From Apteryx mantelli (taxonomy: Eukaryota > Chordata > Aves > Apterygiformes > Apterygidae): a stretch of DNA of 64,000 nucleotides. The number at the start of each line of letters is the position of its first letter. Position 1 is the first letter of the stretch. Shown one piece after another: positions 41,530 to 53,900 of this stretch. Below the pieces are notes generated by a model. That model saw only the letters and a program-made list of their open reading frames with translations, was not told the DNA's origin and searched no databases. Position numbers and translations under genes: made by a program. Location of the stretch: NCBI RefSeq assembly GCF_036417845.1, contig NC_090014.1, positions 248,001 through 312,000 on the forward strand, read 5' to 3'.

Positions 41530-41827
41530 CGGGGCCTAAGGCGGAAGCGGCGCCGAGCGGAAGCGGCGAACCCGGAAGCGGCTTGGGGGAGGCGGGTGCG
41601 GGGCGTTGATTGACAGAGCAGGGGGGCGTGACGCGAAGAGAGATGGGGCGGGGCGGAGCGCCGGAAGGGGCGGGGCAGGGCGCCGGAAGGGGCGGGGCGC
41701 GCAGCGGGAGGGCTCAGGCCGCACCGGAGGCAGCGGCAGCGGCCGCGCCGGGGAGCGGGAGGCGCCGCCGCCGCCGCCGGGGGGGGGCCGCTGCCGGGAG
41801 GGGGCCGGGGCCGCCGCCGCCTCGGCG
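41530..41827 (+). promoter_or_regulatory. DRAP1 CpG-island promoter with ETS-site cluster
   Basis: TATA-less. Five GGAAG ETS cores occur in GGCGGAAGCGGC, GAGCGGAAGCGG, CCCGGAAGCGG and twice in GCCGGAAGGGGCGGGG, interleaved with SP1-type GC boxes, ending 5' of the ATG at 41828. The layout is typical of a housekeeping promoter. Confidence 0.7.
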
Positions 41828-44800
41828 ATGCCGAGCAAGAAGAAGAAATACAACGCGCGGTTCCCGCCGGTGAGGAGCGACAGGGAACCGGGCGGGAGGG
41901 CGGGTGGGGGGGGGGGGAGCCGGGCCTCCACTTCCGCCGGGGCCTCCAGGTCTCCATGGCAACCGCTGGGGGGGGGCGGAAGGGCCTCGCTCCTCCCTCC
42001 CTCCCCCCCAATGGATCCCGCCTCCCCCTCAGGTGCAGGGAGGGGGCGTGGCTGGGAGGGAGGTGGGCGTGGCTGGAGGCGGGGCGGGGCCTCCCCTCAG
42101 GTTTGCCTCGGGAGGCGCCCGGGGGCGGGGCCAGGGCGGGGCCAAGGAGAGGGGTGGGGCCTTCTTCCTCCCCCTTCCCTTCAGATGGCTCTGGGGGGGC
42201 GGGGCCAGGGAGAGGGGGCGGGGCTGCGCCCTCAGGCTCAGGGGCCTCGCGGGGGCGGGGCCTAGAGGAGGGGCGGGGCTTGTACGGGGCAGGGCCAGTC
42301 ACCAGGGCGGGGCCAGGGCTCCCTCTGTGTTTCCAGCCCTGGCTTAAAAGGTTGTGGGGGGGGAGGAGGCGCTTGCTTGGGGGCGTGGCCTCACGGAGGG
42401 GCGTGGTCTGTTGGGGGCGGGGCCTCCCCTGGGGCGGGGCCTGAGGGTGCATCCCGCAGGCGCGCATCAAGAAGATCATGCAGACGGACGAGGAGATCGG
42501 CAAGGTGGCGGCCGCCGTCCCCCGTCATCATCTGTATCCTGCGCCCGGACGCCTGGGTCCCCCCGGGGGCGGGGGGGGGTGGGGTGGGGGGTCCCCCGGA
42601 TGCCTGGGTTCCTTTGGGAGCCGCCCCCCAGACGCCTGGGCCCCCCGGACGCCTGGGTCCCTCGGGAGGTGACAGGTCCTGCGGGAGGGTCCCGGACGCC
42701 TGGGCCCCCCGGACACCTGGGTCCCTCGGGAGGTGGCGGGTCCCTTGGGAGGGTCCCGGCCACCTGGGCCCCCCGGATGCCTGGGCCCCCCGGACACCTG
42801 GGTCCCTCGGGAGGTGGCGGGTCCCGCGGGAGGGTCCCGGATGCCTGGGCCCCCTGGACACCTGGGTCCCTTGGGAGGTGACAGGTCCTGCGGGAGGGTC
42901 CCGGACGCCTGGGCCCCCCGGACACCTGGGTCCCTCGGGAGGTGGCGGGTCCCTTGGGAGGGTCCCGGCCGCCTGGGCCCCCCGGATGCCTGGGCCCCCC
43001 GGACACCTGGGTCCCTCGGGAGGTGGCGGGTCCCGCGGGAGGGTCCCGGATGCCTGGGCCCCCTGGACACCTGGGTCCCTCGGGAGGTGACAGGTCCCTC
43101 GGGAGGGTCCCGGACGCCTGGGCCCCCCCGCCCCCGGGGTCCTTAGCGGGCGGCGCAGCGCGGGCGCTCGAGCTCTTCCTGGAGTCGCTGCTGCGCAAGG
43201 CCTGTCACGTCACGCAGTCGCGCAACGCCAAGACCATGACCACGTCCCACCTGTGAGCGCCCGGACGCCGGGGCCCCCCGGGGCGCGGGGGGGGGGAGGG
43301 CGGGGGCTGCCCGGATGCCTGGACCCCCCTGGGGGATGGAGGAGGGATCCCTGGACGCCTGGGCCCCTCAGACGCCTGGGTCCCTTCCCCGCTCTGCGGT
43401 GCCTCAGTTTCCCTTTTTGCCCTGAGGACCCAGGGGAGGGGGTGGGGCTTAGCCTGGGGGTGGGGCTTAGCCTGGGGGTGGGGCCTATCCAGGAGAGTGG
43501 GGCTTAATCAGGGTGGGGCCGTAGGGCTGGTTGGGAGGGGAAGTGGGGTAGAACCTAGTCCAGGGGGTGCGGCTTAGACAAGGGGTGGAGCTTGTATGGG
43601 GTGGGGCTTAGGGGGTGTGGCTTAGCCAGGGGGTGGGGCTGGGGCCTGGTCTGGGTGAGAGGGGGAGCTGGGACTGGGGGTCAGGTAGGGGGTGGAGCCT
43701 AGTCTAGGGGGTGGGGCTTAGCCTGGAGGTGGAGCTTGTGTAGGGGGTGGGGCTTAACCGGGGGTGGGGCTGGGGGCCTGGTCTGGGTGGGAGGAGGAGC
43801 TGGGAGTGGGGGCCAGGTGGGGGTGGGGCTTAGTCCCAGGGGGTGGAGCCTAATCTGGGGGTGGGGCTTAGCCAGGGGGTGGGGCTTAGCCAGGGGGCGG
43901 GGCTGGGATCTGGCCTGGTTGGGAGAAAGAGCTGGGACTGGGAGGCGGGAGAGGGTGGGGCCTGACCCAGGGGGGTGGGGCCTGATCTGAGGGGGAGGAG
44001 CCTGGTCAGGGGTGGGGCCTGGCTTAGGGGGTGTGGCCTAACGAAGCCCCACCCCTCCAGGAAGCAGTGCATCGAGCTGGAGCAGCAGTTCGACTTCCTC
44101 AAGGATCTGGTGGCGGCGGTGCCCGACATGCAGGGGGAGGGCGAGGAGGCGGCGGGCGAGGGCGAGCGGCCCCCCCCGCAGGTGAGCCGGACGCCTGGGC
44201 CCCTTCCCCGGACGCCTGGGCCCCTGCCCCGGACACCTGGGCCCCCAGGGGCGGGTGCGGGGACCGTGGGGGTGCCCGGACGCCTGGGCCCCTCCCGGAC
44301 GCCTGGGTCCCTCGCGCAGGGGCCGCCGCCCGGGCGCAGGCCGCAGGAACGGGGGTCCCGGCGCCAAGGGCAAAGACCCCAAACAGTCGGGAACCGACTC
44401 GGAGCAGGAGGTGAGGCGGGCCCGGACGCCTGGGCCCCTCCGGGGGGGGGAGGGATCGGGCTCCCCCGGACGCCTGGGCCCCTCTGGGGGTGGGATTGGG
44501 CCCCCCGGACACCTGGGTCCCTCATGGGGGTGGGATCAGCCCCCCCCCCCGGATGCCTGGGCCCCTCCACGGGGGGGATCGGACCCCCCCCGGATGCCTG
44601 GGCCCCTCCACGGGGGAGATCAGACCCCCCCGGATGCCTGGGCCCCTCTGGGGGTGGGATCAGACCCCCCCGGATGCCTGGGCCCCTCTGGGGGTGGGAT
44701 CGGACCCTCCCGGACACCTGGGCCCCTTTGGGGGAGGGATGCCCCCCCCCCCGGATGCCTGGGTCCCTCATGGGGGGTGGGATCGGACCCTCCCGGATGC

Positions 44801-46016
44801 CTGGGCCCCTGTGGGGGAGGGATCGGACCCTCCCGGACACCTGGGCCCCTCCACGGGGGGGATCGGACTCTCCCGGACGCCTGGGTCCCTCCGGGGGTGG
44901 GATCGGACCCTCCCGGACACCTGGGCCCCTCATGGGGGTGGGATCGGGCCCCCCCCGGATGCCTGGGCCCCTGTGGGGGTGGGATCAGGCCCCACCCGGA
45001 CGCCTGGGTCCCTCCACGGGGGAGGATCGGACCCTCCCGGACGCCTGGGTCCCTCTGGGGGTGGGATCGGGCCCCCCCCGGACGCCTGGGCCCCTCGCGC
45101 TGCCCCAGGAGGACTCGGAGGACAGCGACAGCGACGGGGACGAGGAGGCGCCGCCGCCCCCCGCGAGGCCCCTGCCCTTCGCCAGGTAGCGCCCGGACGC
45201 CTGGGCCCCTTTTGGGGGGGGGTTAAACTGCCCGGACGCCTGGGCCCCTTTTGGGGGGGGGGTTAAACTGCCCGGACGCCTGGGCCCCTTTTGCGGGGGG
45301 GGTTAAACTGCCCGGACACCTGGGCCCCTTTTGGGGGGGGGGGGGGGTTAAACTGCCCGGACGCCTGGGCCCCTTTTGGGGGGGGGGGGTTAAACTGCCC
45401 GGACGCCTGGGCCCCTTTTGCGGGGGGGGTTAAACTGCCCGGACACCTGGGCCCCTTTTGGGCGGGGGGGGGGGTTAAACTGCCCGGACGCCTGGGCCCC
45501 TTTTGGGGGGGGGGGGGTTAAACTGCCCGGACGCCTGGGCCCCTTTTGGGGGGGGGGTTAAACTGCCCGGACACCTGGGCCCCTTTTGGGCGGGGGGGGG
45601 GGGTTAAACTGCCCGGACGCCTGGGTCCCTCTTGGGGGGGGTGGGGGGGGACACAGACTCCCGGACGCCTGGGTCCCTTTTTTGGGGGGGAATAGGAGTT
45701 CCTGGATGTCTGGGTCCCTTGGGGGGGGGTTAAACTGCCCGGACGCCTGGGCCCCTTAGCGGGGGGTGCAGGGACACCCGGACGCCTGGGTCCCTCGTTC
45801 CGGGGGGAAGGAGACAACAGCGTGGGGGCAGGAGGGGAGCGCAGCCGTCCCGGACGCCTGGATCCGCTGAGCCCCCCCCCTTCCCCCCCCCAACCTCGCC
45901 GCAGCCCCCCGGCCCCCTTCGCGCCGCCGCTGCCGCCGGGGGGGCTGCCCCCGGCGCCCGGCCCCCCCCGCGGCGCCGCCGAGGAGGAGGAGGACGAGGA
46001 AGACTACGACTCCTAG
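41828..46016 (+). CDS. DRAP1: DRAP1 (NC2-alpha), TBP-binding corepressor subunit (complete, 7 exons)
   Basis: Histone-fold subunit that pairs with DR1 (NC2-beta) and blocks TFIIA/TFIIB entry at TBP-bound promoters. Exons: 41828-41869, 42460-42533, 43159-43252, 44061-44181, 44320-44410, 45109-45185, 45905-46016, about 202 residues (human 205). Near-identical to human over the histone fold: [74 protein letters not shown]. It then has [31 protein letters not shown] and the acidic end EEDEEDYDS. Two exons each hold one base too many in a C run: 5 C where 4 are expected at 42519-42523, and 8 C where 7 are expected at 44170-44177. Removing one C from each restores the conserved frame. These are probably consensus errors, since everything around them is conserved. 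Confidence 0.93.
42540..45790. repeat. DRAP1 intron minisatellites
   Basis: 42540-43135: CCCGGACGCCTGGGCCCCCC copies with a GGTCCCTCGGGAGGTGGCGG partner, including a near-identical ~230-bp duplication (about 42690-42900 against 42930-43110). 43430-44050: GGGGGTGGGGCTTAGCC units. 44190-45105: CCCGGATGCCTGGGCCCCTC plus GGGGGTGGGATCGGAC units. 45187-45780: TTAAACTGCCCGGACGCCTG plus GGCCCCTTTTGGGG units of ~48-52 bp. Confidence 0.87.
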
Positions 46017-46295
46017 CGCCGCCTCGGGGCGTTTCGGGCCCCCCCCCCGGCGCCCCCCCCTCCCCGGCCCAGTTCGGCACTGGGAGCACTGGGATCTCCC
46101 CCCCTGCCCCCCCAATCCCGCCCTCCCCCCGGCACTGGTGCGACGAGTTGTGCCCGGCAGCTTGGCCCGGACGCCTGGGCCCCCCCGGCCTGTTTTTTGG
46201 GGGGGGGTGGGGGCGGGGGGGTGTTGGGGTGGGGGGGGCAGGGGGTTTTGGGGCCGTTTTAACGAGTCTCGGGGGGGGGGGTTTTGTATCGCCTC

Positions 46296-46301
46296 AATAA
46301 A
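46296..46301 (+). terminator. Poly-A signal of DRAP1
   Basis: AATAAA in CCTCAATAAAAGTCGC, about 280 bp after the DRAP1 stop. Confidence 0.82.
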
Positions 46302-46439
46302 AGTCGCAGTTTCAATAGAAACGGGAGGTGCCGGCGCCCGGACGCCTGGGTCCCCTGGGGGCGGGGCCGCCCGGACGCCTGGGTCCCCTGGGGGCGGGGC
46401 CGCCCGGACGCCTGGGCCCTTCCCCCTCCCCCCCCCGCG

Positions 46440-46660
46440 CTGCCCCTATGGAGCGTCTGCGACTCGGCGCTGCGCATGCGCGCTGGGAGGGGGCGTGGCC
46501 TGGCCGCCGAGGGGCGGGGCTAGGGCCGCGCGGGGCTCCGCCCTTCCCGGCAGCAGCGGGCGGTGTCTGCGCATGCGCGTTGCCCCCCCTTCCCCGGCGG
46601 CTGCTGCGCGGAGCCGCGGCCGCCAGAGGGCAGCAGAGACCCGGAGGGGCCGCCGGGGGC
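46440..46660. promoter_or_regulatory. CpG-rich patch with two NRF1-type sites, no assigned gene
   Basis: CTGCGCATGCGCGC near 46469 and CTGCGCATGCGCGT near 46568 both contain GCGCATGCGC-type NRF1 cores. GGGGGCGTGGCC and GGGGCGGGGC elements lie between them. It sits just after DRAP1, before the 62-bp satellite. No coding exon is attached. Confidence 0.4.
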
Positions 46661-47960
46661 TATAGGGGGTCATGGGGGGGCTGTAGGGGCCCATAGGGGG
46701 CTATGGAGCATCTATAGGGGACAATAGGGGGATACAAAGGGGCTATAGGGGCCCATAGGGGGCTATGGAGCATCTATAGGGGACAATAGGGGGCTACAAA
46801 GGGGCTATAGGGGCCCATAGGGGGCTATGGAGCATCTATAGGGGACAATAGGGGGCTACAAAGGGGCTATAGGGGCCCATAGGGGGCTATGGAGCATCTA
46901 TAGGGGACAATAGGGGGCTACAAAGGGGCTATAGGGGCCCATAGGGGGCTATAGAACATCTATAGGGGACCATAGGGGGCAATGGAGCATCTATAGGGGA
47001 CCATAGGGATCTACAAAGGGGCTAGAGGGGCCCATAGGGGGCTATGGATCATCTATAGGGGGCTACAGAGGGGCTATAGGGGCCCATAGGGGGCTATGGA
47101 GCATCTATAGGAGACCATAGGGAGTTACAAGGGGGCTATAGGGGCCCATAGGGAGCTATGGAACATTTATAGGGGCCCGTGGGGGATCGTAGGGGGCTAC
47201 AAGGGGATCTGTAGGGGCCCATAGGGGGCTATGGAGCATCTATAAGGGCCCATTTGGGACCATAGGGGGCTACAAGGGCGTCTATAGGGGCCCATAGGGG
47301 GCTATGGGGGGGCTATAGGGACTCATAGAGGGCTATGGGGCATCCATAGGGGACTACGGAGGATCTATGGGGCCCATGGAGTATTCATAGGGGGCTGTAG
47401 GGGGTCTATACAGTGTTCATAGGAAGATATGGGAGCCTATCAATGTCTATATAGAGCTATAGGGTAGCCATAGCGGCCCATGGGGTATCCCTAGCGGACC
47501 ATAGGAGTTTATAAAGTGTCCATAAGGGGCTATAAGAGAATCTATAGGGACCCATGGGCTCTGTATGGGAGGCCATAAGGGGGCTTATGGGGCCATTGGG
47601 GCCTATAGGGGGGGGTATTGAGTACCCACAGGTGCCTCTAGGGATCCATAGAGGACCTATAGGGGGCTATCGGGTATCCATGGGGGCCTATAGGGACTCA
47701 CGGGGGATTTATAGGGGCCCCAAGGCATCGGGGGGGGGGTTATAAGGTATCTATAGAAGGCTCTGGGGTACTTATTGGGGCCTATAGGCTTTTGGGGGGG
47801 GCTATAAGGGATCTATAGGAGCCCCATAGAGGGGCCTGGAGGGGCTATTGGGGGCATCGGGGATCCGTAGGGGGCCCCCAGGTGTCCGTAGAGGTCTGCG
47901 GGGCTCCATAGGGGGCTATAGGGGCCCGCGGGAGGAGCTATAGGGGCTCCGCGGGAGGCC
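46650..47960. repeat. 62-bp CTATAGGGGCCCATAGGGGG satellite
   Basis: Clear 62-bp period from about 46730 to 46930: CTATAGGGGCCCATAGGGGG, CTATGGAGCATCTATAGG, GGACAATAGGGGGCTACAAA, GGGG. It decays to irregular CTATAGG-rich units by 47960. It fills the DRAP1-SLC22 intergenic space; no gene seen. Confidence 0.88.
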
Positions 47961-48059
47961 AGCGGGGGGGTGGGGGGGCCGGGGCGGGCCCAGGCGTCCG
48001 GGCGTCGGGCCCGGCTCCCCGCGGCGCTGGAATCCCTGCGGCCCCCCCGCCCCCCCCCC

Positions 48060-48221
48060 CTCGTTAATCCCTTCCCGGCGCCGGTGAAACTTCAACCAAA
48101 CGAGCCGCTCGCGCCCTCATATAAGGGGCCGCGCGGGGACGGGGGACGGCCAGCGCCACCACCCCGGGGACGGGGACGGGGACGGGGACAGCGCCGGGGC
48201 CCCCGGCCCCCCCCAGCCCAG
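48060..48221 (+). promoter_or_regulatory. Promoter and probable non-coding first exon of the first SLC22 gene
   Basis: CATATAAGG TATA box at 48118-48126, AACCAAACG at 48094-48102 and GTTAAT at 48063-48068. A start site about 30 bp after the TATA box would give a short leader ending at a CAG/GTACCC donor (GT at 48222). That would splice to the acceptor at 50976-50978, just before the ATG. Core layout matches the second SLC22 gene. Confidence 0.6.
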
Positions 48222-48239
48222 GTACCCCCCGGCCCCGCG

Positions 48240-49450
48240 CCAACGACGGGGACGGGGTTGGGGACATCGACGAAGAGTTGGGGACATCGGCGAAGGGTTG
48301 GGGACATCAGCAAAGGGTTGGGGACATCGACGAAGGATTGGGGATGTCGGTGAAGGATTGGGGACATCAGCAAAGGGTTGGGGACATCGGCAAAGGGTTG
48401 GGGACATCGACAAAGGATTGGGGATATCAGCAAAGGGTTGGGGACATCAGCGAATGGTTGAGGACATCAGCAAAGGGTTGGGGACATGGGCAGGGGGACG
48501 GGGACCCTGTGGGGGGACGGGGACCGGGACGGGTTGGGGACATCCAGGAGGAGATGGGGACCGGGACAGGTTGGGGACCTCAGCAAAGGGTTGGGGACGT
48601 CGGCCAGGGGACGTAGGAACGAACTGGGGACCCTTGGGGACATCGGCAAGGGGACGGGGACACCTCAGGCGAGACGGGGACCAGGACAGATTGGGGACCT
48701 CAGCGAAGGGTTGGGGACATCGGCTAGGGGACACAGGGACGAGCTGGGGACATCCAGGAGGGTATGGGGACCAGGAGCCCTTGGGGACATCAGCAAGGGG
48801 ATGGGGACAGGTTGGGGACGTTGGTGAGGGGACACGAGGACGAATTGGGGACATCGAGGAGGGGACGGAGCCCAGGGGAGGTTGGGGACCTCGGCCAAGA
48901 GTTGGGGACGTCGATGAGAAGACACAGCAACTAATTGGGGACATGGAAGAGGAGACGGGCACCAGGGACCCTTGGGGACATCGGCAAGGAGATGGGGACA
49001 CTTGGGGGGAGGGGGACCAAGACAGGTTGGGGACATCGGTGGGGGGACACAGGGACAAACTGGGGACATCGAGGAGAGGATGGAGCCTGGGGGAGGTTGG
49101 GGACCTCAGCAAAGGGTTGGGGACATCAGTGGGGGGGGACACAGGGACGAACTAGGGACATCGAGGAGAGGATGGAGCCTGGGGACCCCAGCGAAGGTTG
49201 GGGACATCGGCCAAGGGGGATGAACTGGGGACATCCAGGAGGGGGCCGGGGACCAGGATGGGTTGGGGACATCAGAGAGGGGACACAGGGACATCCAGGA
49301 GGATCCAGACACAGGTTGGGGACACTGAGGAGGTGACGGGGGACACGGGGATGAATTGGGGGACATCGATGACATTTTGGGGACATCGAGGAGGGGGACA
49401 GGGCCCAGGACGGGTTGGGGACGTGCTGAGACATCGGGGAGGGGACGGGG
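48240..49450. repeat. GGTTGGGGACATCGGCAAAG minisatellite, SLC22 gene 1 leader intron
   Basis: About 45 copies of a ~24-bp unit (GGGTTGGGGACATCGGCAAA) that grade into larger GGACAGGTTGGGGACCTCAG units. Confidence 0.85.
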
Positions 49451-49659
49451 ACCGTCACCTCGGGGCCATCGGCGCCGCAGCTGGCCGGATGTCCCTGTCC
49501 CCGGGGAGCCGGGACGGGGTGGGGACGGGACAGGGGCCACCAGGGAGGGGACAGGGGCTGGGACATGCCAGGGACATCGGGGAGGGGACACTGGGGAGGG
49601 GACAGGGACACTGGGGAGGGGACAGGGACACTGGGCAGGGCTGGTGCCACCATCGCCGA

Positions 49660-50825
49660 GCCGTGTCCCCTGCCGGCCCCATCCCCGTGTCCCCCCCCCG
49701 TGTCCCTGCAGTCTCCATCCCTGTGTCCCCCCCCCCCGTGTCCCCACGGTCCCCACATCCCCGTGTCCATGTCCGGGTCCCCATCCTGGTGCTCACGTCT
49801 GCGTCTGACCCGTGTCCCTGCCGTCCCTGTGTCCCTGCCGTCCCTGTGTCCCTGTCCCCGTGTCCCTGTCCCTGTGTCCCTGTCCCCGTGTCCCTGCGGT
49901 GGTGGCAGTGTGGTCCCCATGTCCCCATGTCCTGGTGGTGACAACCGTGTCCCCAGGGCAGGATGAGCTTCGCGGTGATGCTGGTGCAGGTGGGCGGTGC
50001 AGAGCCCCATGTCCCCCATGTCCCTCCATATCCTCCCATGTCCCCGTGTCCCCCACATCCCATCTCCTCCCATGTCCCCCATGTCCCCCGTATCCCCCAT
50101 GTCCCCCCGTGTCCCCCATATCCCCCATGTCCTCCATGTCCCTTGTGTCCCTCATGTCCTCCATGTCCCTCGTGTCCTCCATGTCCCCCCATGTCCCCCC
50201 GTGTCCCCCATATCCCCCATGTCCTCCATGTCCCTTGTGTCCCTCATGTCCCTCGTGTCCTCCATGTCCCCCCATGTCTCTCGTGTTCTCCATGTCCACC
50301 ATGTCCTCCGTGTCCTCCATGTCTCTCATGTCCCCCATGTCTCTCATGTCCACCATGTCCTCCATGTCCCCCATGTCCCCCATGTCCCTCCATGTCCCCG
50401 TGTTCCTCCATGTCCCTCCATGAACCTCCATGTCCCCCATGTCCCTTGTGTCCCCCATGTCCCTCCATGTCCCCCATGTCCCCCATGTCCCTCCATGTCC
50501 CCCATGTCCCCCCATGTCCCCCATGTCCCTCCATGTCCCTCCATGTCCCTCCATGTCCCCCATGTCCCCCCATGTCCCCCATGTCCCTCCATGTCCCTCC
50601 ATGTCCCCATGTTCCTCCATGTCCCTCCATGAACCTCCATGTCCCCCATGTCCCTTGTGTCCTCCATGTCCCCCATGTCCCTCATGTTCTCCATATCCAC
50701 CATGTCCCCCATGTCCCCCATATCCTCCTTGTCCCTCATGTCCTCCATGTCCTCCATGTCCCCCATGTCCCCATGTCCCCCATGTCCTCCACGTCCCCCA
50801 TGTCCCCCACGTCCCCCGCGTCCCG
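49660..50825. repeat. CCCCATGTCCCTCCATGTCC minisatellite
   Basis: 9- to 12-bp ATGTCCCCC and ATGTCCCTCC units. It contains and surrounds the extra copies of the first coding exon's start. Intronic or intergenic; no independent gene. Confidence 0.83.
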
Positions 50826-50930
50826 GCGGTGACGGCCGTGTCCCCGGGCAGGATGAGCTTCGCGGCGGTGCTGGAGCAGGTGGGCGGCGCGGGGCCCCAT
50901 GTCCTCCATGTCCCTCCACGTCCCCCATGT
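49940..50930 (+). pseudogene. Two extra copies of the start-codon exon edge of SLC22 gene 1
   Basis: The acceptor and start GGCAGGATGAGCTTCGCGG occur at the real exon (ATG 50980) and also with ATG at 49963 and 50853. The 50853 copy is identical through GTGCTGGAGCAGGTGGGCGG and shares upstream CCCGGCGGTGACGGCCGTG, at a spacing of 127 bp. The 49963 copy is more diverged (TTCGCGGTGATGCTGGTG). Both then run into minisatellite. Confidence 0.88.
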
Positions 50931-50979
50931 CCCCCACGTCCCCCGCGTCCCGGCGGTGACGGCCGTGTCCCCGGGCAGG

Positions 50980-53900
50980 ATGAGCTTCGCGGCGGTGCTG
51001 GAGCAGGTGGGCGGCGCGGGGCGCTTCCAGGCGCTGCACACGGCGCTGCTGGTGCTGCCGCTGCTGCTCATGGCCAGCCACAACCTGCTGCAGAACTTCA
51101 CGGCGGCGGTGCCGCCCCACCGCTGCCGCCCGCCGGCCGCCCCCAACGGCACCCTGCGCGCGGGCCCCAACGGCACCCTGGGCGCGGCGCTGCCCGAGCC
51201 GGGGCCCTGCCGGCGCTACGCGGCGCCCGGCGCCGACGGCGCGGCCAACGCCACCGAGCCCTGCCGCGACGGCTGGGACTACGACCGCAGCGTCTACGTG
51301 GCCACCATCGTCTCCGAGGTGGGGACGGGCTGGGCGGAGGCGGAGGGGTGGAGGGATGGAGAGGCGGAACGGTGGAGATGGAGGGATGGGGATGGAGGAA
51401 TGGAGATGGAGGGATGGAGCGATGGAGCAGTGGAGGGATGGAGAGGCGGAAGGATGGAGATGGAGGGATGGGGATGGAGATGGAGGAATGGAGATGGAGC
51501 GATGGAGCGATGGAGCAGCGGAGGCATGGAGAGGTGGAAGGGTGGAGATGGGAAGTTGGAAGGATGGAGATGGTGAGATGGAGGAATGGAGATGGCGGAA
51601 TGGAGATGGATGGGTGAAGATGGAGCTGTAGGGGGATGGAAAGACGGAGGAATGGAGATAGAGATGGAGGGATGGAGCAATGGAGCAATGGAGGCATGGA
51701 GAGGTGGAAGGATGGAGAAGGGCAGATGGAGGGATGGAGATGGTGAGATGGAGGGATGGAAATGGAGATGGAGGGATGGAGCAATGGAGGTGGATGGATG
51801 GAGAGGTGGAAGGATGGAGATGGGAAGATGGAGGGATAGAGATGGTGAGATGGAGGAATGGAGATGGAGGGATGGAGATGGATGGGTGAAGATGGAGCTG
51901 TAGGGGGATGGAAAGATGGAGGGATGGAGATGGAGATGGAGGGATGGAGATGGAGATGGATGAGTGAAGATGGAGCTGTAGGGAGATGGAAAGATGGAGG
52001 AATGGAGATGGTGAGCTTAAGATGAGGAATGGTGGGATGGAGATGGAGCTGTATGGTGGTGGAGGTAGAGGGATGATGGAGGGATGGAGATGGTGAGATG
52101 GAGGAATGAAGATGGAGAGATGGAGATGGATGAGTGAAGATGGAGCTGTAGGGGAATGGCAGGATGGAGAGATGGAGATGGTGAGCTTAAGATGAGGAAT
52201 GGAGGGATGGAGGTGGAGCTGTACGGGGATGGAGGGATGGAGGTAGAGGGGTGATGCAGGGACGGAGTTGGAGAGGCTGAAACAGGGATGGAGCTGTCTG
52301 GGGTGGAGGGACAGACGAGATGAAGGTTCGGGTAAGGATCAACTAGATGGAGGAAGAACGGGATGAGAGGAAGGAGGGAGGGCTGGAGAGCGAGAACCGG
52401 GGGTGGGTAGAGGGATGGAAGGTGGGGAAGGATGGAGAGGGATGGGCAGAGTGGGCGGACGGAAGGACGGAGAGAAAACGCTGTACGGAGGTGGACGGAT
52501 GGATGGAGGCTGGAGATGGATGAATGGAGACAGGGCCGGGTGGACGGAGGGGGGGCCGCCTGGACACCCCCGATCCCGTCCTCACCCCGTCCCCGTCCCT
52601 CCCCGCAGTGGGACCTGGTCTGCAGCTACCGGCAGCTGCGGCAGATGGCCCAGTCCATCTACATGGCCGGGGTCCTCGTGGGCGCCCTGGTCCTGGGCAA
52701 CCTCTCGGACAGGTAGGAGCAGCCAGGCCCCGCCGTGCCTCGGTTTCCCCATTGGGATGCTGGCCAGCTGCCTCCCAGTGGCTCCCAGTGGCTCCCAGTG
52801 GCCTCCTGGTTGCAGGTTCGGGCGCAAGGCCATGCTGATGTGGTCCTACCTGCTGCTGGGGGCGATGGGCACGTGCACGGCCTTCGCCCCCAACTACGCG
52901 GCCTACTGCGTCTTCCGCTTCGCCAGCGGCATGGCCCTCTCCGGCTTCGGCCTCAGCGTCGCCTGCCTGGGTGAGGTCGGCCGCGGTGACTGGGGTGGCT
53001 GTGGGGGTGGCCCTGTGGCCGTGGATGGGGAGAAGTCCATGGCCGTGGGTGGGAATGTGCCAATGGCCGTAGATGGAGACATCACACTTGCCATGGATGG
53101 GGACATCCTAATGGCCATGGATGAGGGCATCCCAGTGACCATGGATGGGGACATCCCAGTGACTGTGGATGGGGACAACATCATGGCCATGGATGGGGAC
53201 ATCCTAATGGCCTTGGATGGGGACAGCCCAATGGCCATGGATAGGGACATCCCAGTGACTGTGGATGGGGACAACATCATGGCCATGGATGGGGACATCC
53301 CAGTGACCATGGATGGGGACAACACCATGGCCATGGATGGGGACATCCCAGTGACCATGGATGGGGACAACCCCATGACCATGGATGGGGACATCCTAGT
53401 GGCCATGCATGGGGGACAACTCCATGACCATGGATGGGGACAACCCCATGGCCATGAATGGGGACATCCCAGTGGCCATGGACGAGGACATCCCAATGTC
53501 CATGGACGAGGACATGCCATGGGGACATGTCCGGACACGGCGGCGCCACATGCGCGAGGAGGGTCCCAGAGGGGGAAACCGAGTCACCCGCGGGTGCCGC
53601 GGCGCTTCCTTGCAGTGGTGGAGTGGATCCCCACGCCCTACCGCGCCATCACCGTGGCCATCACCGGCTTCGCCTACACCCTGGGCCAGATCCTGCTGGC
53701 CGGCATGGCCTACGCCATCCCCCACTGGCGCCGGCTCCAGCTCTCCGTCTCCCTGCCCTTCTTCTTCTTCCTCCTCTACTCCTGGTAGGGGCGTCCCGGA
53801 CGCCTGGGTCCCTTCGGGAGGGGTGGGGGTGGAGTGGGGCCCTCCTCCCTGGGGGGGGCAGTGGGGCGTGTGGGGCTCTCATCCCACCTTGCACCGCCCC

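Noticed and set aside
42460-46016. DRAP1 as a pseudogene
   Set aside because: Only two one-base C-run differences. All splice sites, seven exons, the promoter and the poly-A signal are intact, so sequencing error is simpler.
46650-47960. Possible TATA-box cluster (CTATAGG)
   Set aside because: The motif is part of a 62-bp satellite unit and appears in several non-promoter contexts; no gene follows within it.
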